NCBI GenBank assembly: GCA_017546455.1
Contig: JAFYWY010000002.1
Span: 1-45,778, forward strand
Source of the DNA: Opitutales bacterium
Lineage (GTDB): Bacteria > Verrucomicrobiota > Verrucomicrobiia > Opitutales > UBA953
DNA length: 45,778 nt
Direction: 5' to 3'
Under the pieces are notes generated by a model, which was not told the DNA's origin, made no database searches, and worked only from the letters and a program-made list of their open reading frames with translations. Shown here one piece after another: positions 36,388 to 45,263 of the stretch. The translations under genes and the position numbers were made by a program. Positions within the stretch are counted from its first letter, which is position 1. Each line of letters starts with the position of its first letter.

Positions 36388-36413
36388 GGTCTTAAAAAAG
36401 TAGAAGTAAAAAC

Positions 36414-36770
36414 ATGTCACGTGTAACAAACTCTCCCGCAACCCGCGCACGCCGCAAACGCGTCCTGAAACAGGCGAAAGGCTACTTCGGGTTGAAATCC
36501 CGTGCCTACACGCACGCTAACGATGCGGTCAATCGCGCGCAGAAATATGCCTACGTGCACCGCCGCCACAAGAAGCAGGACTTCCGCCAGCTCTGGATCG
36601 TCCGCATCAACGCGGCTTGCCGTCCTCTCGGCATCACCTACAGCCGCCTGGTTGCCGGTCTGAAGAAAGCGGAAATCATCATCGACCGCAAAAACCTCAG
36701 CGAACTCGCGATTCACGACGCCGCTGCTTTCGCCGCGATCGTCGAAAAAGCAAAAGCCGCTATCGCATAA
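36414..36770 (+). CDS. rplT: 50S ribosomal protein L20
   Basis: 118 residues of bL20 with the basic N-terminal extension (SRVTNSPATRARRKRVLKQA) and the conserved YRSRA-like segment GLKSRAYTHANDAV. Its length is standard. It binds 23S rRNA early in 50S assembly and usually feeds back on its operon. It follows rpmI by 98 bp and ends with a strong terminator. Confidence 0.97.
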   Translation: MSRVTNSPATRARRKRVLKQAKGYFGLKSRAYTHANDAVNRAQKYAYVHRRHKKQDFRQLWIVRINAACRPLGITYSRLVAGLKKAEIIIDRKNLSELAIHDAAAFAAIVEKAKAAIA

Positions 36771-36796
36771 GTTTTATTAACTGAATTTCAAAAAGG

Positions 36797-36832
36797 AAAC
36801 ATTCCCGCAGAATCTTTTCTGCGGGAATGTTT
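36797..36832 (+). terminator. Intrinsic terminator after rplT
   Basis: The arms AAACATTCCCGCAGA and TCTGCGGGAATGTTT form a 15-bp stem with a 6-base loop, followed by T residues. It contains the GCGGGAATG variant of the recurrent word on both arms. Confidence 0.9.
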
Positions 36833-37008
36833 TTTATATACCTTTCGCCCGGAAACGGGAACCGCAACCCGCCCGAATTCGCGCTCTGCGAAAATTACTT
36901 CCTCTTAGCTATCCGCCTACCGAACTGCGGAGGAAATTTCGCTTTTCATTGAAAATAAATTCTGATAGCCTTGACCTCTTAATTTTTACACAGAAAACAA
37001 AACACATA

Positions 37009-39576
37009 ATGGCAAAAGCATCTAAAACAAAAAAAACGGTCTCCAAGGTAAAAATTGAAGCCGTCGAAGCTCCCGCCCAAACGGAAGTTATCGCGACGCC
37101 GACCCAGTCGGAAGTCGATTCGTTCAAGCAGTGGATCCTCTACCACCTGCGTTGCACGCTCGCCTGCAACAAAAACACGGCGACGACGCATGACTGGCTT
37201 TTCGCGACGAGCTGCGCCGTCCGCGACCTGATTCACCACCGCTTCATCAATACGCAGTCGGTGCACGTCAACGAAAAGACGCGTCGTTGTTACTACCTTT
37301 CCGTCGAATACCTGATGGGCCGCCTGCTCCGCAACAATCTTTCCAGCGCAGGTCTGCTCGAAACGGCTCAAGCCGCTTTGAAGGAACTCGGCGTCGATCC
37401 GGAATCCGTTCTCGAAGAAGAAAAGGATATGGGCCTCGGTAACGGCGGTCTCGGCCGTCTCGCTGCCTGCTTCCTGGACTCCCTCGCTACGCTCGACCTC
37501 CCGGCAATCGGTTACGGGATTCACTACGAATTCGGTCTCTTCCGCCAGACGTTCTCGAACGGCTATCAGGTTGAAAACGCCGACAACTGGCTTTTCTCCG
37601 GCAACCCGTGGCACGTCCAGCGCGCAACCCGACGCGTCGAAGTTCCGCTTTACGGCCATGTCGAACTCTCTTACGACGAAAACGGCCACCTCAAGCCGCG
37701 CTGGGTGAACACAACCCCGATCATCGGTGTTCCGTGGGATATTCCGATCGTCGGCTACAAGGCGAAGACGATTAACTTCCTCCGCCTCTGGGAAGCCAAG
37801 GCAACCCGCGAATTCGACTTCCACAAGTTCAACGAAGGCGGCTACATCGAAGCTATCCGCGAAAAAGCCAACAGCGAAACCGTCTCGAAGGTGCTCTACC
37901 CGAACGACAAGACCGCCGTCGGCCGCCAGCTCCGCCTCGTCCAGCAGATCTTCTTCGTTTCCTGCTCGCTCCAGGACATCATCCGCCGTCACAAGAAGGA
38001 AAACGGCACGCTCGACACGCTCGTCGAAAAGGCTGCCATCCAGCTCAACGACACGCACCCGACGATTGCTATTCCGGAATTGATGCGCCTCCTCATGGAC
38101 GTCGAAGGCTTCTCCTGGGACAAGGCTTGGGATACGGTTACGAAGGTCTTTGCCTACACGAACCACACCCTGCTTCCGGAAGCGCTCGAAAAGTGGAGCG
38201 TACCGCTGTTCGAAAAGGTCCTCCCGCGTCACCTCCAGATCATTTACGAAATCAACCGCCGCTTCCTCCTCGAAGTCGACAAAAAGTGGCCGGGCGACGA
38301 GCTCAAGAAGCGCGAACTCTCCATCATCGAAGAAGGTTCGGTCAAGCAGGTCCGCATGGCGTACCTCGCCGTTATCACGAGCCACTCGACGAACGGTGTC
38401 GCCGCGCTCCACACGGAATTGCTCAAGCAGACGCTCTTCCACGACTTCTACGAAATGTACCCGGAACGCTTCAACAACAAGACGAACGGCATCACGCCGC
38501 GTCGTTGGTTGCTCTCCTGCAACAAGGGGCTTTCCTCGCTGATCAACGAAAAGATCTCCGGCGACTGGCCGAAGGATCTCGACCTGCTCCGCGGCCTTGA
38601 AAAATACGCCGATGACGTTGCCTTCCAGCAGCGCTACATGGACATCAAGCGCGAAAACAAAGTCGAGCTCGCACGCATCATCAAGAAGCTCTGCAATGTC
38701 GAAGTTTCCCCGGATGCGCTCTTCGACGTCCAAATCAAGCGTCTGCACGAGTACAAGCGCCAGCACCTGAACCTCCTGCACATCCTGACGCTCTACTATC
38801 GCCTCCTCAACGACCCGAAATTCGAAATGACGCCGCGCGTCTTCGTTTTCGGTGCCAAGGCGGCTCCGGGCTACGACATGGCCAAGCACATCATCCACGC
38901 CATCAACGCGGTCGGCGAAAAGATCAACAACGACCCGCGCGTGAACGGCAAGATCAAGGTGGCCTTCCTTCCGGACTACCGCGTCTCCCTCGCAGAAAAG
39001 ATCATTCCGGCAGCAGACCTCTCGGAACAAATTTCCACCGCCGGTAAGGAAGCTTCCGGAACGGGCAACATGAAGCTCGCTCTCAACGGTGCACTCACCA
39101 TCGGTACGCTCGACGGCGCAAACGTCGAAATCGGCGAAGAAGTCGGCGACGACAACATCTTTATCTTCGGTCTCACCGTCGATGAAGTGAAGGAACTCCG
39201 TCAGCGCGGCTACAACCCGTGGGAATACTACAACCGCGACGAAGAGCTCAAGGCCGTTCTCGGCTGGCTCTCCGGCGACTACTTCACGCCGAATCAGCCG
39301 GGCTCCCTCGCTCCGGTCGTCCGCAGCCTCCTCGACGGCGGCGATCCGTTCCTCGTCCTCGCAGACTACCGCTCCTACGTCGAATGTCAGGAACGCGTCG
39401 GCAAAGCCTTCCAAGACAAGGCCAAGTGGGCGAAGATGGCGATCCTCAACACCGCACGCGTCGGCAAGTTCTCTTCCGACCGTACCATTTCGGAATACGC
39501 CAACGACATCTGGAAACTCAACCCGCTCTCCGTTGAACAGAACAACGTTGAATGGGCGATCTCCATCAAGGAGTAA
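37009..39576 (+). CDS. glgP: Glycogen/starch phosphorylase
   Basis: I start at the ATG at 37009, giving 855 residues; the first 30 or so are a Lys/Ala/Thr-rich extension not needed for the fold. It is a GT35 pyridoxal-phosphate enzyme that releases glucose 1-phosphate from alpha-1,4-glucans. Visible motifs include [28 protein letters not shown], and the cofactor-binding Lys in [20 protein letters not shown]. The length and order match bacterial GlgP. No other glycogen gene is in the window. It stands as a single transcription unit with its own terminator. Confidence 0.96.
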   Translation: MAKASKTKKTVSKVKIEAVEAPAQTEVIATPTQSEVDSFKQWILYHLRCTLACNKNTATTHDWLFATSCAVRDLIHHRFINTQSVHVNEKTRRCYYLSVEYLMGRLLRNNLSSAGLLETAQAALKELGVDPESVLEEEKDMGLGNGGLGRLAACFLDSLATLDLPAIGYGIHYEFGLFRQTFSNGYQVENADNWLFSGNPWHVQRATRRVEVPLYGHVELSYDENGHLKPRWVNTTPIIGVPWDIPIVGYKAKTINFLRLWEAKATREFDFHKFNEGGYIEAIREKANSETVSKVLYPNDKTAVGRQLRLVQQIFFVSCSLQDIIRRHKKENGTLDTLVEKAAIQLNDTHPTIAIPELMRLLMDVEGFSWDKAWDTVTKVFAYTNHTLLPEALEKWSVPLFEKVLPRHLQIIYEINRRFLLEVDKKWPGDELKKRELSIIEEGSVKQVRMAYLAVITSHSTNGVAALHTELLKQTLFHDFYEMYPERFNNKTNGITPRRWLLSCNKGLSSLINEKISGDWPKDLDLLRGLEKYADDVAFQQRYMDIKRENKVELARIIKKLCNVEVSPDALFDVQIKRLHEYKRQHLNLLHILTLYYRLLNDPKFEMTPRVFVFGAKAAPGYDMAKHIIHAINAVGEKINNDPRVNGKIKVAFLPDYRVSLAEKIIPAADLSEQISTAGKEASGTGNMKLALNGALTIGTLDGANVEIGEEVGDDNIFIFGLTVDEVKELRQRGYNPWEYYNRDEELKAVLGWLSGDYFTPNQPGSLAPVVRSLLDGGDPFLVLADYRSYVECQERVGKAFQDKAKWAKMAILNTARVGKFSSDRTISEYANDIWKLNPLSVEQNNVEWAISIKE

Positions 39577-39591
39577 TTCGTTTCCGATTAC

Positions 39592-39629
39592 AAAAAACGT
39601 TCCCGTGAGCTTTCGCGGGAACGTTTTTT
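39592..39629 (+). terminator. Intrinsic terminator after glgP
   Basis: The arms AAAAAACGTTCCCG and CGGGAACGTTTTTT form a 14-bp stem with a 10-base loop. Another inverted pair of the recurrent CGGGAACG word makes its core. Confidence 0.9.
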
Positions 39630-39648
39630 ATGTCCGAACCGAAGACAA

Positions 39649-39682
39649 AAAAAAGAAGCAGGATTGCCCCTGCTTCTTTTTT
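39649..39682 (-). terminator. Intrinsic terminator after the M42 peptidase gene
   Basis: The arms AGAAGCAGG and CCTGCTTCT, flanked by A and T runs, form a stem with a 6-base loop. It lies just past the minus-strand peptidase stop codon. Confidence 0.85.
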
Positions 39683-39694
39683 GTTTCGCCGGAA

Positions 39695-40789
39695 TTACCA
39701 GGCGAAGGATTCGCCGTCTGCGACGGACTTCGTGAATTCGACGAGCAGTTGCACGCATTGCTCGACGACTGCGATATCGACGACTTCGCCCGGCGTGTGC
39801 ATATAGCGCAGCGGCACGGAGATCAGGCCGGCAGCCACGCCGCCGTTAGCCATCTGGATTACGCGGGCGTCCGTTCCCGTCGGGCGGGATTCGGCTTCGA
39901 GCTGATACGGGATGCCGAGCTTTTCCGCCGCAGCAACCAGCTTATCGAAGACAAGCGGATTGATATTCGGTCCGCGGCAGATAACGGGGCCGCCGGAAAG
40001 CGTCACGCGGCCGAACTTGCGGTTATCCGCGTCCGGGTGGTCCGTGGAGTGCGTCACGTCAATCGCAATGCCGACCGTCGGGTTCAGGCCCTGGGCCGCC
40101 GTTTGCGCGCCGCGCGTACCGATTTCTTCCTGAGTCGTCGCCACGGCATCAACGCGCACGGCGAGTTTCTTTTCCTTCGCCAGGCGGCGGGCGGCTTCCA
40201 TGGCGATATAGCAGCCGGCACGGTCGTCAAACGCACGCGCAACGGCGACGGAGCCGTTCAGAATTTCGACCGTTTCGTCGTAAACCGCGGGATCGCCGAT
40301 GGACACGCGCTTCAGAGCTTCTTCGCGGGAGGTCGCACCGATGTCGATCCACATTTCGTGGACTTCGGGGACCTTCGTGCGATCGGCCGGGCTCATCAGG
40401 TGAACCGCGCGCTTGCCGGTCACGCCGAGCACGATGCCGTTTTTCGTCATAATCAAAACGCGGCGGCCGCTCGGGATAATCAAATCGTGCCCGCCAAGCA
40501 GATTGAAATAGAGGAAGCCCTTGTCATCGACATAGGAAATCTGAAGTCCGAGTTCGTCGATATGTCCGGCGAACATGACGGAAGTCTTCGCCTTCGGGTT
40601 GAGCGTCGCGATGCGATTGCCGAGGACATCCTTACGGTAATCGTCGGCGACGGTTTTCATGTACTTATCGCAAACCGCCTGTGCTTCGAATTCGTGTCCG
40701 GTAGGAGCTTTTGCTTCGAGCAATTCCCGCAGAAACGCCGGGATTTCAAACGGTTTTTCTTTTACCTGTTTCGTCGTTTTCTTTGCCAT
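39695..40789 (-). CDS. M42-family metallo-aminopeptidase
   Basis: 364 residues of the M42 family (tetrahedral TET aminopeptidases, formerly annotated as endoglucanases). The metal-binding features are visible: EAKAPTGHE near 27-35, MFAGHIDELGL (His and Asp), TTQEEIGTRGA with the catalytic Glu pair, and AIDVTHSTDHPD. The middle holds the beta-barrel dimerisation domain (about 85-190). These large cytoplasmic or secreted complexes trim peptides from proteasome-like degradation. The gene is alone on its strand, divergent from cysK. Confidence 0.93.
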   Translation of the reverse strand: MAKKTTKQVKEKPFEIPAFLRELLEAKAPTGHEFEAQAVCDKYMKTVADDYRKDVLGNRIATLNPKAKTSVMFAGHIDELGLQISYVDDKGFLYFNLLGGHDLIIPSGRRVLIMTKNGIVLGVTGKRAVHLMSPADRTKVPEVHEMWIDIGATSREEALKRVSIGDPAVYDETVEILNGSVAVARAFDDRAGCYIAMEAARRLAKEKKLAVRVDAVATTQEEIGTRGAQTAAQGLNPTVGIAIDVTHSTDHPDADNRKFGRVTLSGGPVICRGPNINPLVFDKLVAAAEKLGIPYQLEAESRPTGTDARVIQMANGGVAAGLISVPLRYMHTPGEVVDIAVVEQCVQLLVEFTKSVADGESFAW

Positions 40790-40968
40790 AGTCCCGAAAA
40801 TCTATGCGGGAACGCGGCCCCGTGCGATAAAAAAGTTCATCAAAAGGAAGGAACGACGGCCGGGATACGCAATTCTGAATTCGAGGTTCGGAATCGGTAA
40901 AATACCCCGCATCGCAAGGCTTGACTCTGCAATAATTAAAGCATCATCATTGGAGCAGAGTTTAAATT

Positions 40969-41934
40969 ATGGAAAAAGTGCAACCTTCTTTTCTTCAAAC
41001 TATCGGACGCACTCCGCTCGTCCGTCTGAATCGCATCGCGCCGGATTGCCCGGCAGAAATTTTCGTTAAATGCGAATTCCGCAATCCGCTTTTCTCCGTC
41101 AAAGACCGCGTCGCCAAGGCCATGATCGAGGCGGCGGAAGCAGCGGGAACGCTCAAGCCCGGCGCCGTCATTATTGAGCCGACGAGCGGCAATACGGGAA
41201 TTGCGTTGGCGGCGTTGGCAGCGGCCAAGGGTTACCGGTGCATGCTCGTCATGCCGGAATCGATGTCGCTTGAACGCCGCACGCTATTGCGCATGCTCGG
41301 CGCCGAAGTCGTTATCACGCCGCGCCATCTCGGCATGAAAGGCGCTATTGATTACGCAGAAAAACAACTGCGGGAACTCCCGAATGCCTTCGGTCCCCGC
41401 CAATTTGAAAATCCCGCCAACCCCGCGGCGCACTACGCAGGGACGGGCCCGGAAATTTACGAAGCGCTCGACGGGCAAATCGATGCCTTTGTCGCCGGCG
41501 TCGGCACGGGCGGTACGTTCTCGGGCACCATGCGCTTCCTCAAAGAAAAGCTTCCGCAAGTACGCGGCATTGCAGTGGAACCGGCGGAAAGCGCCGTTCT
41601 CTCCGGTAACGAACCCGGCATCCACGGCATTCAAGGCATCGGCGGCGGCTTCGTTCCTAAAAATCTCGACCGCTCGCTCATCGACGAAATCGTCCCCGTC
41701 AAAACGGAAGATGCTCTCGCGACCGCCCGCGCCCTCGCACGCGAGGAAGGCCTGCCTTGCGGCATTTCCACCGGCGCCAATGTCTGGACGGCACTCCGCC
41801 TCGCACAACGTCCCGAATTCGCAGGGAAAAACATCGTCACCGTCGCAGCCAGCGCCACGGAACGCTACCTTTCCACGCCGCTCGCCGCCGTCGCCGCCGC
41901 CGAAATGGCCAATCTCACAGTTCAAAAAATATAA
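40969..41934 (+). CDS. cysK: Cysteine synthase (O-acetylserine sulfhydrylase)
   Basis: 321 residues of the pyridoxal-phosphate fold II family. The cofactor Lys45 lies in NPLFSVKDRVA, the substrate loop in EPTSGNTGIALA, the phosphate-binding loop in GVGTGGTFSGT, and a C-terminal CGISTGANV block is present. It condenses O-acetylserine with sulfide to cysteine. A possible -35 TTGACT lies at 40921, but the -10 is unclear. A relic of a class V aminotransferase gene (44955) on the same strand suggests that this gene once had a neighbour of the cysteine-desulfurase type before an insertion. Confidence 0.95.
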   Translation: MEKVQPSFLQTIGRTPLVRLNRIAPDCPAEIFVKCEFRNPLFSVKDRVAKAMIEAAEAAGTLKPGAVIIEPTSGNTGIALAALAAAKGYRCMLVMPESMSLERRTLLRMLGAEVVITPRHLGMKGAIDYAEKQLRELPNAFGPRQFENPANPAAHYAGTGPEIYEALDGQIDAFVAGVGTGGTFSGTMRFLKEKLPQVRGIAVEPAESAVLSGNEPGIHGIQGIGGGFVPKNLDRSLIDEIVPVKTEDALATARALAREEGLPCGISTGANVWTALRLAQRPEFAGKNIVTVAASATERYLSTPLAAVAAAEMANLTVQKI

Positions 41935-41972
41935 GCTTCGGCGAAACAAAGCGTATTTTCCGAACAACAAAC

Positions 41973-42006
41973 AAAAATCCCTTGCAGTTTTCGCAAGGGA
42001 TTTTTT
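41973..42006. terminator. Bidirectional terminator between cysK and the metallo-hydrolase gene
   Basis: The arms AAAAATCCCTTGC and GCAAGGGATTTTT form a 13-bp stem with a 7-base loop. It stops both convergent transcripts; the minus-strand stop codon at 42005 overlaps its right edge. Confidence 0.9.
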
Positions 42007-43183
42007 ACAGGGAAACTTCTTCGCCGTCATCCGGAAGCAGGATTTTTGTATCCGGGCAAAGCTCTTTCAGCACTTCCGGTTTTTCACTGTGCATCGGAAT
42101 TACGACGTCAGGTTTTGTGATTTCGATAAGTTCTTTTATTGCCTCATGCGACGCGTGCCCGCTTGTATGCAATTTTTCCCATTGCCCGGTAAGTTTCAAA
42201 AATTCGGGTATTTTGCTTTCCGGTTTCGTAAGGTAGCCGCTCCACATCGAATACAGGATAATGCTTTTTCCCGAATCGAATTTTTTGATGATTTCTTCAA
42301 ATTTTCGGTTGGCTCGTACGACCATTAAGCCGCCGCGAGCTTCTATTTTTTTCTGAATATTATCGCCGTATTCTACGACTTTGAGATTTCGATAAAGTTC
42401 GGAATATTCGCTCCAGTGATGCGTCAATAAATCAAGCAAGCGTTTCTGGTATGCATCGCAGAGAAAATATTTTCCGCGCGGCACTGCTTTCGACAAAGCG
42501 CAAATGCGTTCCAAATTCGTAGATGCACAAAGAACGAAAACGTATTTGTAGTCTCGGAGGTACTGCCTCACTTTTTGTTGAAGGTCCCGCTCGCTCATCG
42601 CGGGAACGGCATTCGAACGAGAAAGCGTTGTGCCTTCCGTTACGAGCGCATCAACTCTCCCGACTTTGCGCCAGATTTTGGGAAGTGCCTTCCCGCGAAA
42701 CCCGTGCGTACGAAAATCGCCGGTGTAAAGCAGGCGTTTTCCGTTTGCTTCGATTAAAAACGTGTAGCTGTCGCACGCAGAATGATCGATGGAATAAGGC
42801 ATGATTCGGATATCGCCGATTTGGATTTCTTTCCCGTCCTTAAAGGTTTGAATTTTTTGAAATTTTTCGAGAAGAGCATCATCATTCCGTTTTTTTGCGA
42901 CTTCGAGCATGACATCTTTTGCCAGCGCTCCCGCATAAAGCGGAACGTCGTCACGAATACGTATCATTTGTCCGACGTGATCGCCATGATAATGCGTGAA
43001 AAACACCGCATTGCAAGCACCGTTCCCGTCGGTTACGCCGGGGATGTTCAAATCGGCGGGAACAAAATTCGGATCGAGCGAAAGCTCGTTGCCCATATCA
43101 ATTATAATTCGGGTATTTCCGCTTCGAATCTCTGTCGCAATCCCGCCAATTTGATGCGTGCCTCTATGGATGGTGATCACCAT
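42005..43183 (-). CDS. RNase J-like metallo-beta-lactamase/beta-CASP hydrolase
   Basis: About 392 residues, with a start at the ATG at 43183 (beginning MVITIHRGTHQIGG) or a GTG four codons earlier. The lactamase fold carries THYHGDHVG at about 63-71, DHSACDSYTF, and YTGDFRTHG; the beta-CASP insert spans roughly 195-335, followed by TSGHAS and IPMHSEKP. All zinc ligands of RNase J/CPSF73-type nucleases appear to be kept, so RNase or DNase activity is expected. It is far shorter than RNase J (about 550) because the C-terminal domain is missing. The start overlaps the end of the nuclease-like gene upstream, showing translational coupling. Base composition is lower in GC than in surrounding genes. 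Confidence 0.85.
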   Translation of the reverse strand: MVITIHRGTHQIGGIATEIRSGNTRIIIDMGNELSLDPNFVPADLNIPGVTDGNGACNAVFFTHYHGDHVGQMIRIRDDVPLYAGALAKDVMLEVAKKRNDDALLEKFQKIQTFKDGKEIQIGDIRIMPYSIDHSACDSYTFLIEANGKRLLYTGDFRTHGFRGKALPKIWRKVGRVDALVTEGTTLSRSNAVPAMSERDLQQKVRQYLRDYKYVFVLCASTNLERICALSKAVPRGKYFLCDAYQKRLLDLLTHHWSEYSELYRNLKVVEYGDNIQKKIEARGGLMVVRANRKFEEIIKKFDSGKSIILYSMWSGYLTKPESKIPEFLKLTGQWEKLHTSGHASHEAIKELIEITKPDVVIPMHSEKPEVLKELCPDTKILLPDDGEEVSL

Positions 43184-43998
43184 TTTCGGGTACACTCATT
43201 TATTTCATAGGTTTCACCGACTTTACTAATTTCAAAAAATTTGAACCTCGGGTTTGAATATTCGGGCTGTCTTTCACGCATATTTTTTTCTAGCGCTCCA
43301 ATTAGTTTTGCCAGGTTCGGTCTATTTCCCTCGTTAAGCTCTTCATACTCGTTGTGAGGGAGGCTACCCTTAAAAATGAGAATCGCCGGTATAATGGTAA
43401 GCCCTTGATTGGTTTCTAACTTTTTAACAAAGTTCTTAATAAATTTTTCATGATCCAACTGACACCAATAAGTATATATTTCCAAAATACACCGCAAAAG
43501 AGTTTCAGTGGAGCTATCTTTTTTAAGCTCCAGCAAATAGACTTCCTTTTTTGATGAATCTTTTGCTGTTGCAACTAAATCAATTTTCCCGACTCCTCTA
43601 TCACTTTGCCCCCCCTTAAGCGGGATTTGATAACCCATGACACAGAAATCACATTCTACTTTTATGTCAGAATTTTCGGGTTCGTTGTGCGCTTTAGCCA
43701 GCCTAATCGCAAATTTCTCTTCTTTACGATTTGAGTCCGGATTAATCTTGTATTCATGTTTTAAGGCGTAAGGTTCTGATCTCTTTACGACTTCAATATT
43801 TTTTAGTGCCGCCAAATAGCAACTTTCTAAAAGTTTCTCTGCTATGACCTCGGAATAAGGTCTTTCGGAGTCGGTTGGTTTTCCACGCCAATTCACACAA
43901 TTATTTTTGTAAAGCGTTTTGGCCCATTTGACACTGTCGTTATCAAATCCTTCTAATAGTTCTTTAATTGTTGTTTCCTCTCCGTGCTTTATCGACAT
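43177..43998 (-). CDS. PD-(D/E)XK nuclease-like protein of unknown system
   Basis: 273 residues that match no family I can name, but with a clear nuclease-like core: GKIDLV (Asp140) followed by VYLLELKK (Glu157, Lys159), the D-x16-ExK spacing of the PD-(D/E)XK superfamily, with a possible upstream Glu50 in YSEVIAEKLL. The protein is charged and rich in Lys, Glu and Asn, with an AT-rich coding sequence unlike its neighbours, suggesting horizontal transfer. A Shine-Dalgarno AAAGGA precedes the ATG. Its last codons overlap the start of the beta-CASP hydrolase gene by 7 bp, so the two proteins are probably made together and may form one defence or mobile-element system. Confidence 0.7.
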   Translation of the reverse strand: MSIKHGEETTIKELLEGFDNDSVKWAKTLYKNNCVNWRGKPTDSERPYSEVIAEKLLESCYLAALKNIEVVKRSEPYALKHEYKINPDSNRKEEKFAIRLAKAHNEPENSDIKVECDFCVMGYQIPLKGGQSDRGVGKIDLVATAKDSSKKEVYLLELKKDSSTETLLRCILEIYTYWCQLDHEKFIKNFVKKLETNQGLTIIPAILIFKGSLPHNEYEELNEGNRPNLAKLIGALEKNMRERQPEYSNPRFKFFEISKVGETYEINECTRKW

Positions 43999-44077
43999 TT
44001 TATTCCTTTCTGTGTGTGCTTTTTTGATGTATTTTACAACCGCTTCCTCCGCGAAAGCAACTGCAGAGGATTTTAGC

Positions 44078-44839
44078 TTACTTCCGCCTGTTTTTCCAGT
44101 CTCCGCCTTTAATGACGGAAGAAGATTCGGGAAGCGAGTTCATGATATAAACCCAACCGAGAGCTTCGGCACCATCCGGCAGTTTTGCGGAAAGTACGCT
44201 TCGATTATAGAAATCCGGATAGCCTTCAAGGGCATCCACGGCATTCCAATCGCGAAGCGGAAGCTCGATAAGTTCGGCTTTTACGGTGTTCGTTCCGTAG
44301 GGTGAAAAAGCGGGAAATCCGTAGCCGGTGTCGTATAGCGTTCCCGTGATTGTGCACGGCGTAATGCGAATAGCGTTTCGGCAGAATCGGTGATTCCGTT
44401 CTCCCGACATCAGTGTTCCGTAAACGATAAACTTAACCGTCGAAAATCCGTTTTTGACGCCGTAATAATCGGCTCCGTCGGAACAAATTTTTTGGTAGGT
44501 TTTGTCGTAAAGCTTTCCGGTTCGCCGGGTTTTTGTTTCTAGTGTTTGTTCGTAAGCGATTGCCTGGTAAATCTGTCCGTCACATTCGACATCAACTAAG
44601 ATACGCTTGTAAACATCCGGACAGCCTTCGTAGTAATCCAGATTTTGAAGATGTTCCGTCGAGACGGAATAGAGAACGCCTCCCGTTTCCGCGCCCTTTT
44701 CAAAATCAATGTCCGCGTATAAGCGTTCCGCCAATCGGTAGTTTCGAAGAAGCGCCTTACCGAGAGCAACTGCGCCCGGGCAACGCTCTTGCATTCGGGT
44801 CGGGTTCATATTGGAGCCGTAAGCAAAGTAGTGAATCAT
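44078..44839 (-). CDS. Double-domain gamma-glutamylcyclotransferase-like protein
   Basis: I start at the ATG at 44839, which gives 253 residues beginning MIHYFAYGSNM; the longer open frame is not family-like. It holds two GGCT/AIG2-fold domains in tandem. Domain 1 has the phosphate-like loop YGSN at 7-10 and a catalytic Glu71 in LDYYEG; domain 2 has YGTL at 140-143 and Glu205 in VDALEG. Both Glu are kept, so both may be active. Single-domain relatives release 5-oxoproline from gamma-glutamyl peptides or gamma-glutamylamines. It lies upstream of the nuclease-like gene on the same strand (79 bp gap) and shares its lower GC. Confidence 0.82.
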   Translation of the reverse strand: MIHYFAYGSNMNPTRMQERCPGAVALGKALLRNYRLAERLYADIDFEKGAETGGVLYSVSTEHLQNLDYYEGCPDVYKRILVDVECDGQIYQAIAYEQTLETKTRRTGKLYDKTYQKICSDGADYYGVKNGFSTVKFIVYGTLMSGERNHRFCRNAIRITPCTITGTLYDTGYGFPAFSPYGTNTVKAELIELPLRDWNAVDALEGYPDFYNRSVLSAKLPDGAEALGWVYIMNSLPESSSVIKGGDWKNRRK

Positions 44840-44954
44840 AGAAGCAATTCTATCAACGATGTGAATTTTTAAACAGGGCGAGATTTGTCCACATATTACT
44901 TCACTTGAAAAATCATTGTCTGACTTAAAATATTGCGCATAAAAAAATGAATGC

Positions 44955-45077
44955 ATGCGCCGAAGCGATTTCGTTCTTCCCGGCATGGTGCGCGTCAGCT
45001 TCGGGATTTACAACGACGAATCCGATGTCGATGCCCTACTCGAGTGCATCCGACAAATCGTCGCCGAAAAGAAATAG
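44955..45077 (+). pseudogene. Relic: C-terminal tail of a class V aminotransferase (cysteine-desulfurase type)
   Basis: A 40-codon plus-strand frame ends RRSDFVLPGMVRVSFGIYN and then DESDVDALLECIRQIVAEKK before a stop. This is the usual end of class V aminotransferases such as cysteine desulfurases (VRVSFGIYNTEEDVDAL pattern). Everything upstream, including the PLP site, is gone, and the sequence becomes AT-rich and belongs to the GGCT gene region. A terminator of the host type follows at 45107. The rest was most likely replaced by the AT-rich block at 42.0-44.9 kb. Confidence 0.7.
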
Positions 45078-45106
45078 TTTTCCGAAAAATTAAAATCCGG
45101 AAATTT

Positions 45107-45136
45107 AAGGAGCGTTCCCGCGGGAATGCTCCTTTT
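45107..45136 (+). terminator. Intrinsic terminator after the aminotransferase relic
   Basis: The arms AAGGAGCGTTCCCG and CGGGAATGCTCCTT (one G-T pair) form a nearly perfect palindrome followed by T residues. It is built from facing copies of the words GCGGGAACG and GCGGGAATG. Confidence 0.85.
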
Positions 45137-45159
45137 TTAGAGGCTTTTTATAAAATGTA

Positions 45160-45187
45160 TTGACTGTGTTTTTGTAACTATTATAAA
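45160..45187 (+). promoter_or_regulatory. Probable sigma-70-type promoter of the superoxide dismutase gene
   Basis: TTGACT at 45160-45165 and TATAAA at 45182-45187 are 16 bases apart in a strongly AT-rich stretch, about 75 bases before the start codon. This is the most canonical promoter I can see in the window. Confidence 0.6.
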
Positions 45188-45263
45188 TTATAGAAAATTA
45201 AACAGACAGTTCCCACAGAAAAAAACGCTTTTAAGTTAATCATAAATAAGGAAATCAAAAATC

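Noticed and set aside
36979-39414. An 811-codon frame opposite glgP
   Set aside because: Antisense shadow of a strongly conserved gene; its amino acid composition is unnatural and it has no family motifs.
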